Assembly: GCA_023974075.1 (NCBI GenBank)
Contig: CM043797.1
Coordinates: 15,672,178-15,736,177, forward strand
DNA: 64,000 bases
Source of the DNA: Chaenocephalus aceratus
Taxonomy: Eukaryota > Chordata > Actinopteri > Perciformes > Channichthyidae
Reading direction: 5' to 3'
Each line of letters begins with the position of its first letter. Position 1 is the first letter of the stretch. Position numbers and translations under genes: made by a program. The notes under the pieces were generated by a model. That model saw only the letters and a list, made by a program, of their open reading frames with translations. It was not told the origin of the DNA and ran no database searches. Shown here one piece after another: positions 1-12,400 of this stretch.

Positions 1-2638
1 ACAGACCTTTTTTAAATGCTGAACACAATATATTGTTCTCAAAAGACACACACATTTGCTATAAACAAATCACCCAAAACCGACAGACATACTTTTTTTT
101 AATTCTCATTTTACCACCTTCAATTGATAAGACTGCAAATATGACTCCTGTATAATTCAGTCAAAAAAAATTAACTTCTTTATTTTACTGTTGTATTAAC
201 AATTTCTTTTCAATGAGACTAAATACTTTGTTGGCCTTGATGCGTTCTCAGCTAAATAAAACTGTATTCAATTAATGTAGACACATGGAATAAAAAGGGA
301 TGGTTAGACGATAGACAAGGCTTGTTCTGAGCAGCCTTTCTAGCTTTCCAAAACTGGGTGTTATTGAAATCAATAAGTGTGTTTTCTCAAGTACACCTTT
401 TTGAAACCTACCCACTGCTGCAAAAGGATTAGGTTCACCTGCTGTTTTTTTTGTTTGTTTTCTTAGTGCAACATTTCGTGTTGCTTGCTTTGGTTTGGGG
501 ATTTTTGCTTTGCTAATTGTTTTGCTGATAGCTTGTGTTACCTTATAGCTATTCTGTTTGGAGTGATTTCTTTAGCTTTTAGCTGGCCCTTGTTTTTTAG
601 CTTTTGCTTTGTGCTATACCGACTTTAGTTTTGGTTTCTACTTTTCATTAACATGTACTTTTAATATTGCATTTTAAGTACATATTTTAAATATATATTG
701 TAATAAAGATCATTCTAACTGAATATGTATTTGTTGTTTTCTAACTAACCATTTTATCTTGCAGCAACCATTTGTTTTGAATATAATAAAAAATGATATT
801 TTAAAACACGCCTCTGTCCCTCAGTTGACGAACCGGTGTGTCTTGATTACTAATATTACTAATCAAGGTTTTTGGTCAAAGGTAAAACATTGCCTTGTAT
901 TTCCTGGGGTGCAAGACCCAGGTGGTGTTGTCGGTCCTTTGTCTCAAAATTAATATGATTAATGTTTAAACCCACCCCATCACATCAAGAAGTTAACAAT
1001 TTCTCATCCCTGGTGAAAATGATACATGATCTTTATCTTCAGAAGTACATTTCTGTGGAATTGGTTCTCAATGGGCTCATTCACAGTGCCTTTTTCTTTC
1101 TCTTGTGTTATGTTGCATTGAACTCAGTCTTGAAAGCACTCTGGTATGTGATTACTTTCTGGGGAATTCACCTGTCCCAAACTGCCTGAAGTAAGAAATA
1201 GAAAGATTGAGAGGGAGCTCCTCAAAGCTTAAGCTGAGCTAACCGGTAGGAAAACAGGTTTATGAGTCGCTTCATGCAGTCTCATTACACTATTCCTCAT
1301 TGTGGCAGTAAAGTGCTTTAAACGGGGTCTTTTCAGATACAGACACTGCCACACACGTCTAGTGGGTCATAAGGGATGATTGAGAGAGATTATTGTATGA
1401 GTTTATTTTCCTTTATAGAAAAATCCCTGTAAATTGGGTATTTAAAGTGATATTGTACAAAATATGTCAGGTTAATAAGAGCTATTAGATCCAGCTGTGT
1501 AAGACCATGATAACCTACTGTATGAACAGCTTTTATTGTTTAAAGAGGTTATATAATGCATACATAATTGAATGTATGTCAAGTACAAGTATACATTTTA
1601 TGGCTGCCTTTTCGCTGTAGGCTAAAGCTGGATAACAGAGCATAATTGTATTGATCAATGCACAAACCAGATTGCCTTGCAGCTGTCTTGTGAAGATTGT
1701 GGTGTGATAATAGCTGTAGTGATGATAATGATGACGACCGCAAGTCCTGTAAGTGGGAGGCTTTGTTGATTCAAAGGGAGCAAAATGTATATTCTGATGA
1801 ACAGCTTCCTCTCAGACACATTGTGAATCAGCCAAAATAACACAAAAGCACACCCATTTATTAAGTGCCCAAAACACGCTAATTGCAATGACTAAGTAGA
1901 AAAGGAGGAAGTACTGAATGTGAAATCAATCATTATAGCAAAGGCTGGAAACAAAAGCAATGCAGCATAAATGTAATGTATCTGAGAGATGTATGTCAAA
2001 TAAAACGATTGAACTGAAATCCTTAGACAATAGGTTATCTTAAGTGTCAATATAGACTATGTTAGTTGACTATCTTAACTTTGGTGGCAATATTGGTCAA
2101 TTTAGTTTTACTTTAAAAAAGGCTCTACTGTATCAAGAACATGTCAACAAAAATGCTGCCAAAAAAACAAAACCCACGACTTATTTAAAGGTGCATTGCC
2201 AAACGTTCTGTATGCAGACTTTAACTATGGGAATTAATTGATCCAAGTGCAAATCTGTTAAATTACTTAAGGGCAAATGTTCCACATGCATGTCCATGTC
2301 TCATTAAATAATGACAGGGCCACTGAGTGTTGTTATCCACCCTTATATATAATGATGTGTATGTCTTCCTTGTCTTTTCTAACAAACATCAAATGATTTA
2401 TTTTAAATAATGTACAAGTTCTCCTTTGGCATTATGACTAGGAGCCTACTACAGCAGTAGCTACTGCTAGCCTGGGTTCCTGCCTCTTTACATAACTACA
2501 CCCTCAACTAACTTGAGTCTCAGATAGCAAATATCTTGAGATAGATCTCTCCCTCTACATGTTCTTCAGCACTGCAGTTTACACGTTATTGCCTCTGCCA
2601 AGGAGGTTATGTTCTTGCTTAGGTTTGTTTGTGTCTTT
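1..2638. other. Unassigned intergenic DNA
   Basis: AT-rich sequence without a recognisable gene, RNA gene or complete transposon. Open frames here are short (under 80 codons), lack family resemblance and have no convincing splice context. A 5' portion of a neighbouring gene or an upstream regulatory region of trpc4 could lie here, but nothing shows it directly. Confidence 0.5.
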
Positions 2639-2646
2639 GTCAGCGG

Positions 2647-3417
2647 CAGTGGCGCAGCCACCATAGGGCCAGGGTGGGCCCAGGCCCACCCAGTTTACTC
2701 ATTGGCCCACCCTGAGAAAGCTTCGGTGTCATTTAATTTATTTTAATTTTTATTTATTTTTATTTTTTATTATTATAAAAAAAATGTATTCACCCATTGA
2801 GAATAACCAAGCATTCAAAGTGAAATTCAAGTGAACAAATATCGAGTTTAATTAATGTTGTATGTGTTTTCCTCTGAACCAAACTCATTTACGGTAAAAA
2901 CTGATTGTTGGTTCCGGCGCGCGCCATAATAACGTGAGAGAGGCAGAGAGCTGCCTGCAAAATAAATGATGGCTTAAAGTTCACTAATGAACTTTGGTTT
3001 TATAAAAAAAAGCCAGACTCCAAGAAGAGCCCCCACTGCCCTCATCTAGCAGCGATCTATACGATCATTTTCTGATAACGAATAGCCCCACCTCCCTCTC
3101 CCCACGCCTCCCTCTCCCCACCTCTCCTGCTGCTGGGCTGCCAGAAGAAAAACAATGTTAACGGAAACTCTGCCGCACTGTTCCCTCGTCCCTTGGAAGA
3201 GGCGGAGAGGTGGGTGTTTTTCATCAGCTGGTGGACAGTCCGGAGAGATATACACAGGGTTGGGTTGTAACGGAATACGAAAAATAAAGTATTCTAAAAG
3301 TAATCTGCCACCGGTACCGGCGGAAATTGTTGTTAGCTTCTGATGCGCAGAAGAAAAATCTGGCCCACCCTATTTTTTACAGGCCCACCCTAAAGTACAT
3401 TTCTGCCTACGCTACTG
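2647..3417. mobile_element. Non-autonomous hAT element, perfect 8-bp TSD
   Basis: A 771-bp element whose left end starts CAGTGGCGCAG and whose right end, read on the opposite strand, starts CAGTAGCGTAG. Both ends continue into related GGGTGGGCC-rich subterminal sequence. It is flanked by identical 8-bp copies of GTCAGCGG at 2639-2646 and 3418-3425. Eight-base duplications with CAG-type ends are characteristic of the hAT superfamily. No transposase is encoded, so it would have been moved by an enzyme supplied elsewhere. Confidence 0.85.
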
Positions 3418-3589
3418 GTCAGCGGGTTAAGAAACTGGACTGATTTTCAAAAACTCTGTGATTCCACTCCTAAGATTAATATGCATTTAATGCAATATGG
3501 AATGGAATGTTCCTGACCATTAATGATTTGCATTCAAAAAATGTTTTATATGTGCAAGAGGTTTCAACCGGGGGGAGTATAGAGCTTTT

Positions 3590-3700
3590 GAGCTACTGTA
3601 AGTGACGTCATCACTTCCTCCCACCTGTCCTTAATCACGTGATTGAGGAAAGTTTGTGTTCGTGGCGTGCATCGGTCGCTCTTATTTCCGGTAGGAGTCA
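3590..3700. promoter_or_regulatory. CRE-like site and E-box palindrome
   Basis: A perfect TGACGTCA palindrome lies at 3603-3610 and AATCACGTGATT at 3633-3644. These match consensus CREB/ATF and E-box sites. They sit about 2.4 kb upstream of the trpc4 start codon and next to a transposon, so any role in trpc4 transcription is conjecture. Confidence 0.2.
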
Positions 3701-3703
3701 CTA

Positions 3704-4813
3704 GGCTTGTTTGAGACACATTGCGGCTCGCCTCGAAAGTAGACGAGAGTAGCCGATCGCAGCCGGGGGAGGTGTCAAAAAGCTCGTCTTAAGTCGGACA
3801 GCTCGGACTCGGAGTCGGCTTGACTGGCTGGTTTGCAATGGCGGAAATTGCGTTGGCGTTTTTCGTTGCAGATGAAGTGGATGCAATAGAAATGCTCCTC
3901 CCTCTTAATGTTTGCAAAACTGATAGGTGGACAGGCTACAAATGATCAGTCCCTTCAGATCCGCACACATGAAGCTTCATGAGCATGAATTGAACAGACC
4001 TGCTGCTGTGTTAATTCTTTAGCTGCCACTTTAAGCTTTATGATGTGTACAACATGGATGTAATTTGATTTAATCTTGCCATTTTAAATGATGTATTCAA
4101 TAAATAAGGTTAAACCAAATCATTACATTACAATAGATTTTATTTTAATGATTTGGTTTAACTTAAAGAGAAACTTTATTGTTATTGCACATATTACAGG
4201 TACTGAGACAACGAAATGCAGTTTAGCTTCTAACCAGGTGCAGCAAGCAGTGAAGTGGAAAGTAATGTACACAATCTACAGAATAACATATAGAATGAAT
4301 TGAATGATGAATAAACAGTGGGGTATGAATACACTAGATATCAGCCTGTGAGCAGTGTGAACAGTGTGTATGAATATGCTAAGATATATAAAGTATGAAA
4401 ACGGTAAGCAGTATAGTATAAAATATATAGATATTCATTTCATGATGATAAACATTGTGGAACAATGATGAAAAATGGGAATGGATGTGGCGACGTAAAA
4501 CTGACACAAAACAACAACAAACTTTTGCCAGCCAATTGGAGAGTTGCATCAGCAGCACGTGGTAAAAACCACCAATGAACGCTCAGCTCGAGATACCAGC
4601 GAGCCGTCTCCCATCAAGCATTTCGCTTGCGCCAACTCGCCTCGCCTCGCTCTCAAGGCTGCGGGCGTCTTTGTCCCGCGAGATTTCAAAGTCTCATGTG
4701 GGCGAGCCTCCAGAGCAAGTCGGACAAAATGACTAACCATCATGCAACGCACTAGCAAGACGTTGATCGCAACTGCGCAGGTCTGCGCAGGTCTTGCTTG
4801 TCTCAAACAAGCC
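3704..4813. mobile_element. TIR element (Harbinger-like MITE)
   Basis: A 1,110-bp element bounded by perfect 15-bp inverted repeats GGCTTGTTTGAGACA at 3704-3718 and 4799-4813, with TA on each outer side. A GC-rich block at each end flanks an AT-rich middle. Positions 3838-3945 form a 35-codon open frame starting MAEIALAFFV that could be the leftover N-terminus of a transposase; this is weak. Short TIRs with a 2-3 bp TA-type duplication fit PIF/Harbinger-related elements, but Tc1-like is not excluded. Confidence 0.65.
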
Positions 4814-4815
4814 TA

Positions 4816-5359
4816 CTGTTATAGCAAAGTTTATTTGTGGGTTTGCTTAACATGTGTTGGCCTACATTTGGAGGACATATTGATATGTTTAGCTTGGGCA
4901 GTTTTATAAAAAGATAATCGCAGTTATTCTCATGGCAACATGACTAAACTAGCTAGCCTTATTACTGCTAACAACCACATGGCACCACCAGCCTCTTAAA
5001 CAACGACGTCACGATTTAACTTATCTAAAAATAAAGATATTTATGTCAATGTAAACTATTATATTTGTATGTAATAGATACATTTTATTTGCAAAAATCT
5101 CGAAATAGCTATGACTGTCATATGATACATACTGTAGCCTACATCTAAAACCCTCTTTTGAATGTTACTTTAGTTCATGAATCTTATCTTCTGTGTTTTT
5201 AACTAAATTAACAAAGATATGCATTTCTTTAGGAAAAAACCAATGCGTAACCCATTTACTTCATGGAAAACTGACCTGCTAATCGTAAACAGACCTGTTA
5301 GACTGTGGTATAGCAGAACAACAAGTGTAAAGCAACAATAAAGAGAAACAATAAAGATG
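4816..5359. other. AT-rich spacer, nothing recognised
   Basis: No gene, transposon end or clear regulatory motif seen between the TIR element and the presumed trpc4 first exon. Confidence 0.4.
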
Positions 5360-5663
5360 CGTTTTCATGTCGCGCAGTTGTTGCGGCAGGATGCAGCGTG
5401 TCACTGTTTATCACCACTTCATCCTTCACTAGTATTGTACAGAGAGGGAGGGCAGAAATATTTCCTGCTTTCCCTACAAACGACGACAGAGCGAACGGGG
5501 TGGGCAGGGGATTGCATGACATGCCAATAAGTTACAATGACTTCAGTGGAGAGTACTAGTGATGAGATGAGGATCCGACCACACAACTTTTCTTCTGACA
5601 GCCGCATCCTCTGGTTCTCCGGCCATTAGTTCTGGAGTAAATCTCAACAGGAAGCAACAGGAG
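5360..5663 (+). other. trpc4: Putative trpc4 5' non-coding exon
   Basis: A comparatively GC- and CpG-rich block in AT-rich surroundings ends in a consensus donor (exon ...CAGGAG, intron GTAGGT at 5664). The first protein-coding exon has an acceptor at 6060-6061, 23 bases before its ATG, so an upstream untranslated exon must exist; this is the nearest good candidate. The start at 5360 is only the approximate edge of the GC-rich block. No TATA box is evident. RNA evidence could place the real first exon elsewhere. Confidence 0.4.
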
Positions 5664-6084
5664 GTAGGTAAAGTGTCATTGTTTATGCGCATGGATTTCT
5701 TATATTTGTATTGTGACAAATGTAGCTTATTTACTGTTGTGATTACTGTTATTTTAAAAAAGAAAAACATTTAAATCAAATTTTAGATGTAGATTATTTT
5801 TTAGATTTGTAGATAGCTACAGGCAGAATGTTTGGAGTTTAACAGTAACGTGTTTTAATAATGTTTTGACTTTAAAACCAAATTGCATATATTTCATGTC
5901 CTAATAATACAATGATTTAAGTTTGACATTTTAAATTAACTTTCATTTTTCAAATGAGTACAAGATACATTTTGACAGTAATTATGTTCCCACTGTGTCG
6001 TTAACGTCACTGAAATAAAATCTAATATTTTCCACTGTCTTTATTTCTCATCTATTCTCAGTTGAGACTGATGCTGCAGCAGCA

Positions 6085-6462
6085 ATGTCACAGCTGTATT
6101 ACCAAACACATGACAACTCTTCATACAGGGACCGCATCCCCCTGCGGATTGTACGGGCAGAGTCTGAGCTCTCCGCCCTAGAGAAGGCCTACCTGGGGGC
6201 TGTGGAGAAGGGGGATTATGCCAGTTTGAAACAAGCCCTGGAAGAGGCTGAGATCTACTTCAGGATCAACATCAACTGTATCGACCCGCTGGGCCGCACA
6301 GCTCTGCTCATTGCCATTGAAAATGAGAACCTGGAGATCATTGAGCTGCTGCTCAGCTATAACGTATATCTGGGGGATGCCCTGTTGCATGCCATCCGCA
6401 AAGAAGTGGTGGGGGCTGTGGAGCTGCTGCTGAACCATAAGAAGCCACGTGGGGAAAAAAAG
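6085..6462 (+). CDS. trpc4: trpc4 coding exon 1 (residues 1-126)
   Basis: The ATG at 6085 is chosen because the protein starts MSQLYYQ, aligning with the family N-terminus, and lies 23 bases after the acceptor. Encodes the PYRDRIPL-like start (here [17 protein letters not shown]) and the first ankyrin repeats up to GEKK. Donor GTACTG at 6463. An out-of-frame ATG at 6071 precedes the start codon. Confidence 0.93.
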
Positions 6463-9400
6463 GTACTGTAGATTGTAGTATTGTTCATTTAAACTTTTTT
6501 CTTGTCTCAGTCAATTTGTTAATTTTTTGAGAACATCTTTGAAGCAACCTGCTTACACAATTATTTATTTATAAAATATTTGTATTTGTTACTAACTTGT
6601 TTGCTGAGATTTTAGAAGGAAATTGCATTACTGAACACGAGTATGGACAGTGACCTTTTCATTCCAGTAAGGTTTGTAAAGTGGCTTCCATTAGATATTT
6701 TATTTTTAAAAACATCCATATCAAAGCTGCTGTGTGATTTGCAACTGCTCCTATGTCCATGGATATGCAGAAAAAAAGGCAGTCAGTGGAAACAAGTACA
6801 GTGTGTGGCGCATTTAATTTGCTTCAATATAAAACATTGTTAGGTGACATGTAAAGTACATATTCAGTTATTTCTGTTATCTGCCTTGAAGCAATTCAAC
6901 CCTAGAAACACATGTTAGACAATTAAACAATTAAGACAATTACAGAGTATGTCTATATGTATAAGCTACAGTTAAGTTTATTTTGGAGTTGGAGTAAATA
7001 CTTTTCTGTAAATACTCCAACTCTCCCCAACCCTGAGGAGAATGAGTGGTTTAGAAAATAGATTTGTAAATTCTTTACCATGCATTTCCTTTACAGCATA
7101 TTGTAAGCTATATAATGGCACACGATACGCATTAAGGGTCTATCTCTCGGATTGTATGAAATGGCTGTAGCATTTAACAATTTTACAGATATAGAACAAA
7201 CATTATACACTATGTGTGCTTACACGTGTCAGCTCTGATACTCTTTGATGTGCTGCTTTGGGTCGTTTTGCCACTGTTTTCAGCTTCTTGACGTCTTTGT
7301 AAATGTGGTTGTTCTTTTACGCTGCTGAGCCTCTCTGTAATGGACTGGGTGTAATGTGTATCCTGTCAATTGAAGGAAAAAGAAAAAAGGGTTTAGTTGC
7401 CTCCAACCAGGAAGATATTTTGAGGGCAGCTTAACCACATATATTAGCTGTGTGCTTTCTGATGAGATGGTCAGATACACAAGAGAGATGAAATTAGACC
7501 CATTCAAACCAGTTGTTTCTGTTTGTGTGCGGGGGTTAGAAAGAGTGTATTTTTCTGTGAATTTCATGAAAAATGATAGTATAGTGTACATTGATTGTGT
7601 TTCATGTTTCTTCATTTATCTATTCCTCTCTTGGCTTTCTCAAAAGGTCCCACCAATTCTTCTGGACAAACAGTTTTCAGACTTCACCCCGGACATCACT
7701 CCAATCATCCTTGCCGCCCACACCAACAACTATGAGATCATTAAACTGCTTGTTCAGCGAGGTGTTTCCATACCTCAGCCACATGCTGTGCGCTGCAACT
7801 GTGTAGAGTGTGTCTCCAGTTCGGATGTGGACAGCCTACGTCACTCACGCTCGCGCCTCAACATCTACAAGGCCCTTGCCAGCCCGTCTCTCATCGCCCT
7901 CTCCAGCGAGGATCCTTTCCTTACAGCTTTTCAACTCAGCTGGGAGCTTGGGGAGCTTAGCACAGTGGAGAATGAGTTCAAGTCAGAGTACGAGGAGCTG
8001 TCCCATACGTGTAAACAATTTGCAAAGGACCTCTTGGACCAGACCCGCAGCTCTAAAGAGTTGGAAATAATACTCAACTACCGTGATGACATCGACCCCC
8101 TGCTGGACGACAGCACAAATGATCTGGCCCGACTCAAGCTGGCTATCAAATATTGCCAGAAAGAGGTAAGCTCTTTGTTGATTATGATATCTGTATACTG
8201 ACACTAGTGAAACAAGTACAACAGGGAATAAGTATTACGTTATTTGAACAATATGGTCTAGATCAGTCGTTCTCAACCTTTTTACACCAAGTATGAAGTA
8301 CCTCCTGAGAAAATAGTTGGCTCTCCAAGTACCACCATATGACCAATGTTAAAATACAGTCTATGCACAGTTCATGCAGGACTCGGAGGCAAATGTATTC
8401 ATAATAACATTATTTATTTATTGTGCTACATGTACAAAGGGCAGTCTCTCTCTCTCTCACTCATCACTCCCTCACTCACACACGACAAGTGAGAATATAA
8501 AGAACAACATAATAACTTATTTTCACACAACAAATGACAACTGTACATACATATCATTTCCTATACCAAAGTTTTAATGTAGGCCTCCTGCAACAACCTA
8601 CATCGTAACAGAAAATGTCCTATTGGAAATTCAGTTCCACAATAATAATGAAAGCCTCCAGGAGCAGATGAGCCTAAGGGCTAATAGCTCATCTTCAGTC
8701 TGCTGATGTTTGCTATTGCCATTTCTGTGGTGGCAAAGTAAAAAAGAAAAGAAAAAGATAACAATTAAGGACAAGTGTGTGCTTTTTTAGCTTTTAGCTG
8801 TTGACCTCGGTCACAGCCTTCTCTCCATCCTTTGCGCAAATGCCTTCTTCCTGAGTCACTTCTCTCCTCCATCACAGCGTTGTGGCTGTGCATATCACTT
8901 TTGCGTTGCTAGCGGAGCCTGCGCTTGTGCTCGGTTGATGACTGTCCTCCTCATTCACTTTCGCTGGTAATATTCTCCTCTGTACCTCTCTCACAGCATC
9001 ATTCAACTTTCTTCTTTCTTTAGCTTGCTTGCAACATTCGCTAATCGTTCGCGGGTAGTATGGTCGTCATTAGCAACGCCAGAAATAAGTGTAAAAAATG
9101 TTTTCGTTTCTAAATCTAAAAACAACAATAGCCTATTAGAACTTATTTAAACCACAGTTTCAATTATCTCAAGCTTATTTTCATTCGTTGTAGTATTTTG
9201 ATAGTATGATTTATTTTTGAATGAATGTTATTCAAACAAGCCTCAAACTGATGGCACTTGTCCCTATAGCCTGTTTTAAATTGAAGTTGTCTGAGGTCCT
9301 TACCACCAGCTGCTCTTGCAGTAATAAGTAGTGTACCTTTCTTACTGTCCCAAATGTGCACAATGTAGTGACTGCTTTTTGTCTTTTTGTTTACTTGTGT

Positions 9401-12400
9401 TTTCTGTATTTTATATGTCTGTGTTATGTGTAAGAACGTGTAACGTTGCTGCCTTCTTGGCCAAGTCAACATTGTAAATGAGATTTTGTCTCAATGTTTT
9501 CATCTGGTTAAATAAAATGAAAATATTAAAAAGAATATATATATTTTTTATGTCAGATTCCTCCGCGTACCACGAGCGGGAGTTGGCGTACCACCAGTGG
9601 TACGCGTACCACAGGTTGAGAACCACTGGTCTAGATAACAAGAATGGTTCAAAGATGAGTTGTTAATGGCCTGAGATGGGTGGAGATGTGCTTAGGGAGT
9701 TTAGGATAACATGTAATTGCTTGGATGGCTCTTAGCAATGCATTACAGTTGCACTCTCAGACAGTCCCATGACAATTGGATAATTGGGGATAATGATGGA
9801 ATAAGTGATGACCATTTCCCTGAAATACAAACTCATAATATTTTAATTGGGGTGGGATCATTTTACGGTCTTTTACATCGTCTTGAGAGTATGCAATGCC
9901 GACTTTCTATCATTTGTTGTGAAATAGAGCCACTTAAAATGTGCATTTTACACATTGGCAGGAACAGGATGAGAAATATGATTAAGTGTTTCATACTGTA
10001 TGAATCCATAAGTATTAAGTATTATTTATGTTGTTTAAAATGGATTATATTGATTGATTTTTGCACAACACAGCAACAGGTGACAGCAAAGGAAGCTTGT
10101 ACAAAATGATTTATACTGCGATGTAAAAAAACAAGCTCAGAATCTTTGTTTTTGTTTCCTGCATAACCGGGCTAATAGTGTATGTATAGACGGGGTTTCA
10201 ATGGTTGTCTTTAATTTTTGCCTTCATTCAAATAGTACTTAAAGATTTTAGGGTCATGTTGGTATACAGTAGTTGTGTAATATTTGCAGGGTTCAGGCTT
10301 TTATCATCTATGCACTGCTCATCGGCTACATTAAGATTTTTTGTTTGCCTTCCGTATTTAAGAATTTTTGTAGCAGTGTTTTGGCTTTTCTGTTCTGACA
10401 AGACAGTTGGCGAAGCGAGAATAAAAGATCAGTGTGACTTTTAGTGTTGGCAACCCTGTGCCATAAATGTCTCCATGGCAAAAGCATTTACAGCTGCACT
10501 TCAAGGGAAATGTTTACATGTTGCCTTACCACAGATAGGTGTTACTACTACTAAAACTGGGACTACTACTACCACTCCCACTTGTGAACATAATGATAAC
10601 TACCACATACTTATCTGCAGTGAGATTTAACTTGCTCAAGACCTGAATGCTTTAAGACTCAACTTAACTTTGGAAACAGTTTAAACAAGTAAGATCCTGG
10701 AGCCATAATTAACATGACAACAAGGCTGCCAAAAGTAGGACAATTAATATGATATAAAGTCAAATGTATATGGGAGTATTCATTGTTTGCCCTGCCTGTC
10801 CCTACATTCACAGATGTAGCCATTGAGCAATTGCTGTGTAAATGACAACATAGTGTGTTGTGAGTGTAAGGTATATAGACCTCCATGTTCATGCTAACAA
10901 ACAGACAGAAAATGCACAACCTGTGTAGTTCTTTTTAAGATGCGTTGTAGTGCTGGTGACAAACACAGTACATTATTGTAACATTGTGGTAGATTATTAT
11001 AATTACGTGGAGTATGTGCTTTTATTTGCTTAGCAGAACTCAAATATTTAGTTGTTCATTATCAAGTTTTATCAGAGTGAAATCTAAAGTGGGATTACAA
11101 ATCATATCTAATACATTTTATCTAACAGTTGTGCAGTTTGATCATGTGCATATAAACTGACACATGTTTCAATTAGCATAATTAATACACCCAATTGAGC
11201 CTGCCAATGGGAAGATGCTGTGACGTGGATGGGGTGATTTTCACCTTCCAAAAATGTCCTCAGGAAAAATCGGGCTCTGCCAGATGTCTCCTTTTAACCT
11301 TCGGTCATGTTATAACAAGTCAAAATCTGAGAAGGACGAATAGGAAGCTTTAAAGAAGTCAGATTCTGTATTATGATGACCTCATCACTCAAAATGTAAT
11401 GCTATATTATACCATAATGGGAATCCATTTGGCCATAATTTGGTTAAAATTGAATTGACTTCCATCACCATCTGCAGATCTCCAGCAGATGTTTGTATCA
11501 AATCTCAAAGTCAATCACTCCTTAACAGAGGATTCAGAAAGATTTTCCAACTTTGACATTTTGTCTTGCATGCTTACATGATACAAGTCAGTTATTAATT
11601 TTCTGTCTGACAAGTCACATGTAGTGTTCTTGTGATTGGATGTTGGATAACTAGTGCTTACAATAATACAGACAGCATAAGCAAGTGGTTTGCAGTGCCT
11701 CTAACAACACGGAAGAAATAATGTGCAGCAACCAAGCCCTTGCTGTAGCAGAACGAGCCCTGGCAGGTTTTGTCATTTCAAGATCAGAGAGTTCGAATCG
11801 GCATAGAAAAACAATTTGTTACATCTGTGAAGAGGATTTATTTGGTCCAGGCATTCCCAGATGTCTACTTGCACCGCCTGTGCAAATGACCAGTATATAT
11901 TGAAACAATGCTATACAGACATGCGGTTTACTTAGGGAGGGTTGTTTTTTTACGATTAGCAACTGTAAAATCAATTGTTCTCAAGTGTGGGATTTCCGAA
12001 GGATTGTTTTAGAGACTTCTGGGTGTTGTATAGTTGTACAAAAGTTGAAGGAGTTGGCTTGGCATAATTAAGCCCCCTGTAAGGGACAGAGAAGCTTTGT
12101 ATTTTGAGGAAAAATGTGATCTGAGCTCTTTTACGGTGGTTTAGTGGCAGTTTAGCCTTTATAGAGCACACATAGGTCTACGGGTGAGGAACATCACTAA
12201 AGCTGATCAAATACACAGTATATACAGCTACTGTATCATGCTTGGTCATAATCATTTTTAAACATTCAATTCATTAAATAATAATAACCACTTTTGTAAG
12301 GAGTTTTGAGACCGAAAACTTAACAAAATGCACATTATTGTTCCAGTGAAAGTTTTTAATGAAGCAAAGATAATCCTACAATTAAAATTACAAATGTCAA

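Noticed and set aside
759..1189. Two consecutive short + frames near the left edge
   Set aside because: Neither has recognisable similarity or splice signals; frames of this length occur by chance.
7452..7646. Extension of trpc4 exon 2 upstream to an ATG at 7452
   Set aside because: The acceptor at 7645-7646 joins exon 1 in frame at the family-conserved junction; the upstream part is intron.
9717..10109. 130-codon frame in trpc4 intron 2
   Set aside because: Composition is that of intron DNA, with no domain and no reading-frame link to neighbouring exons.
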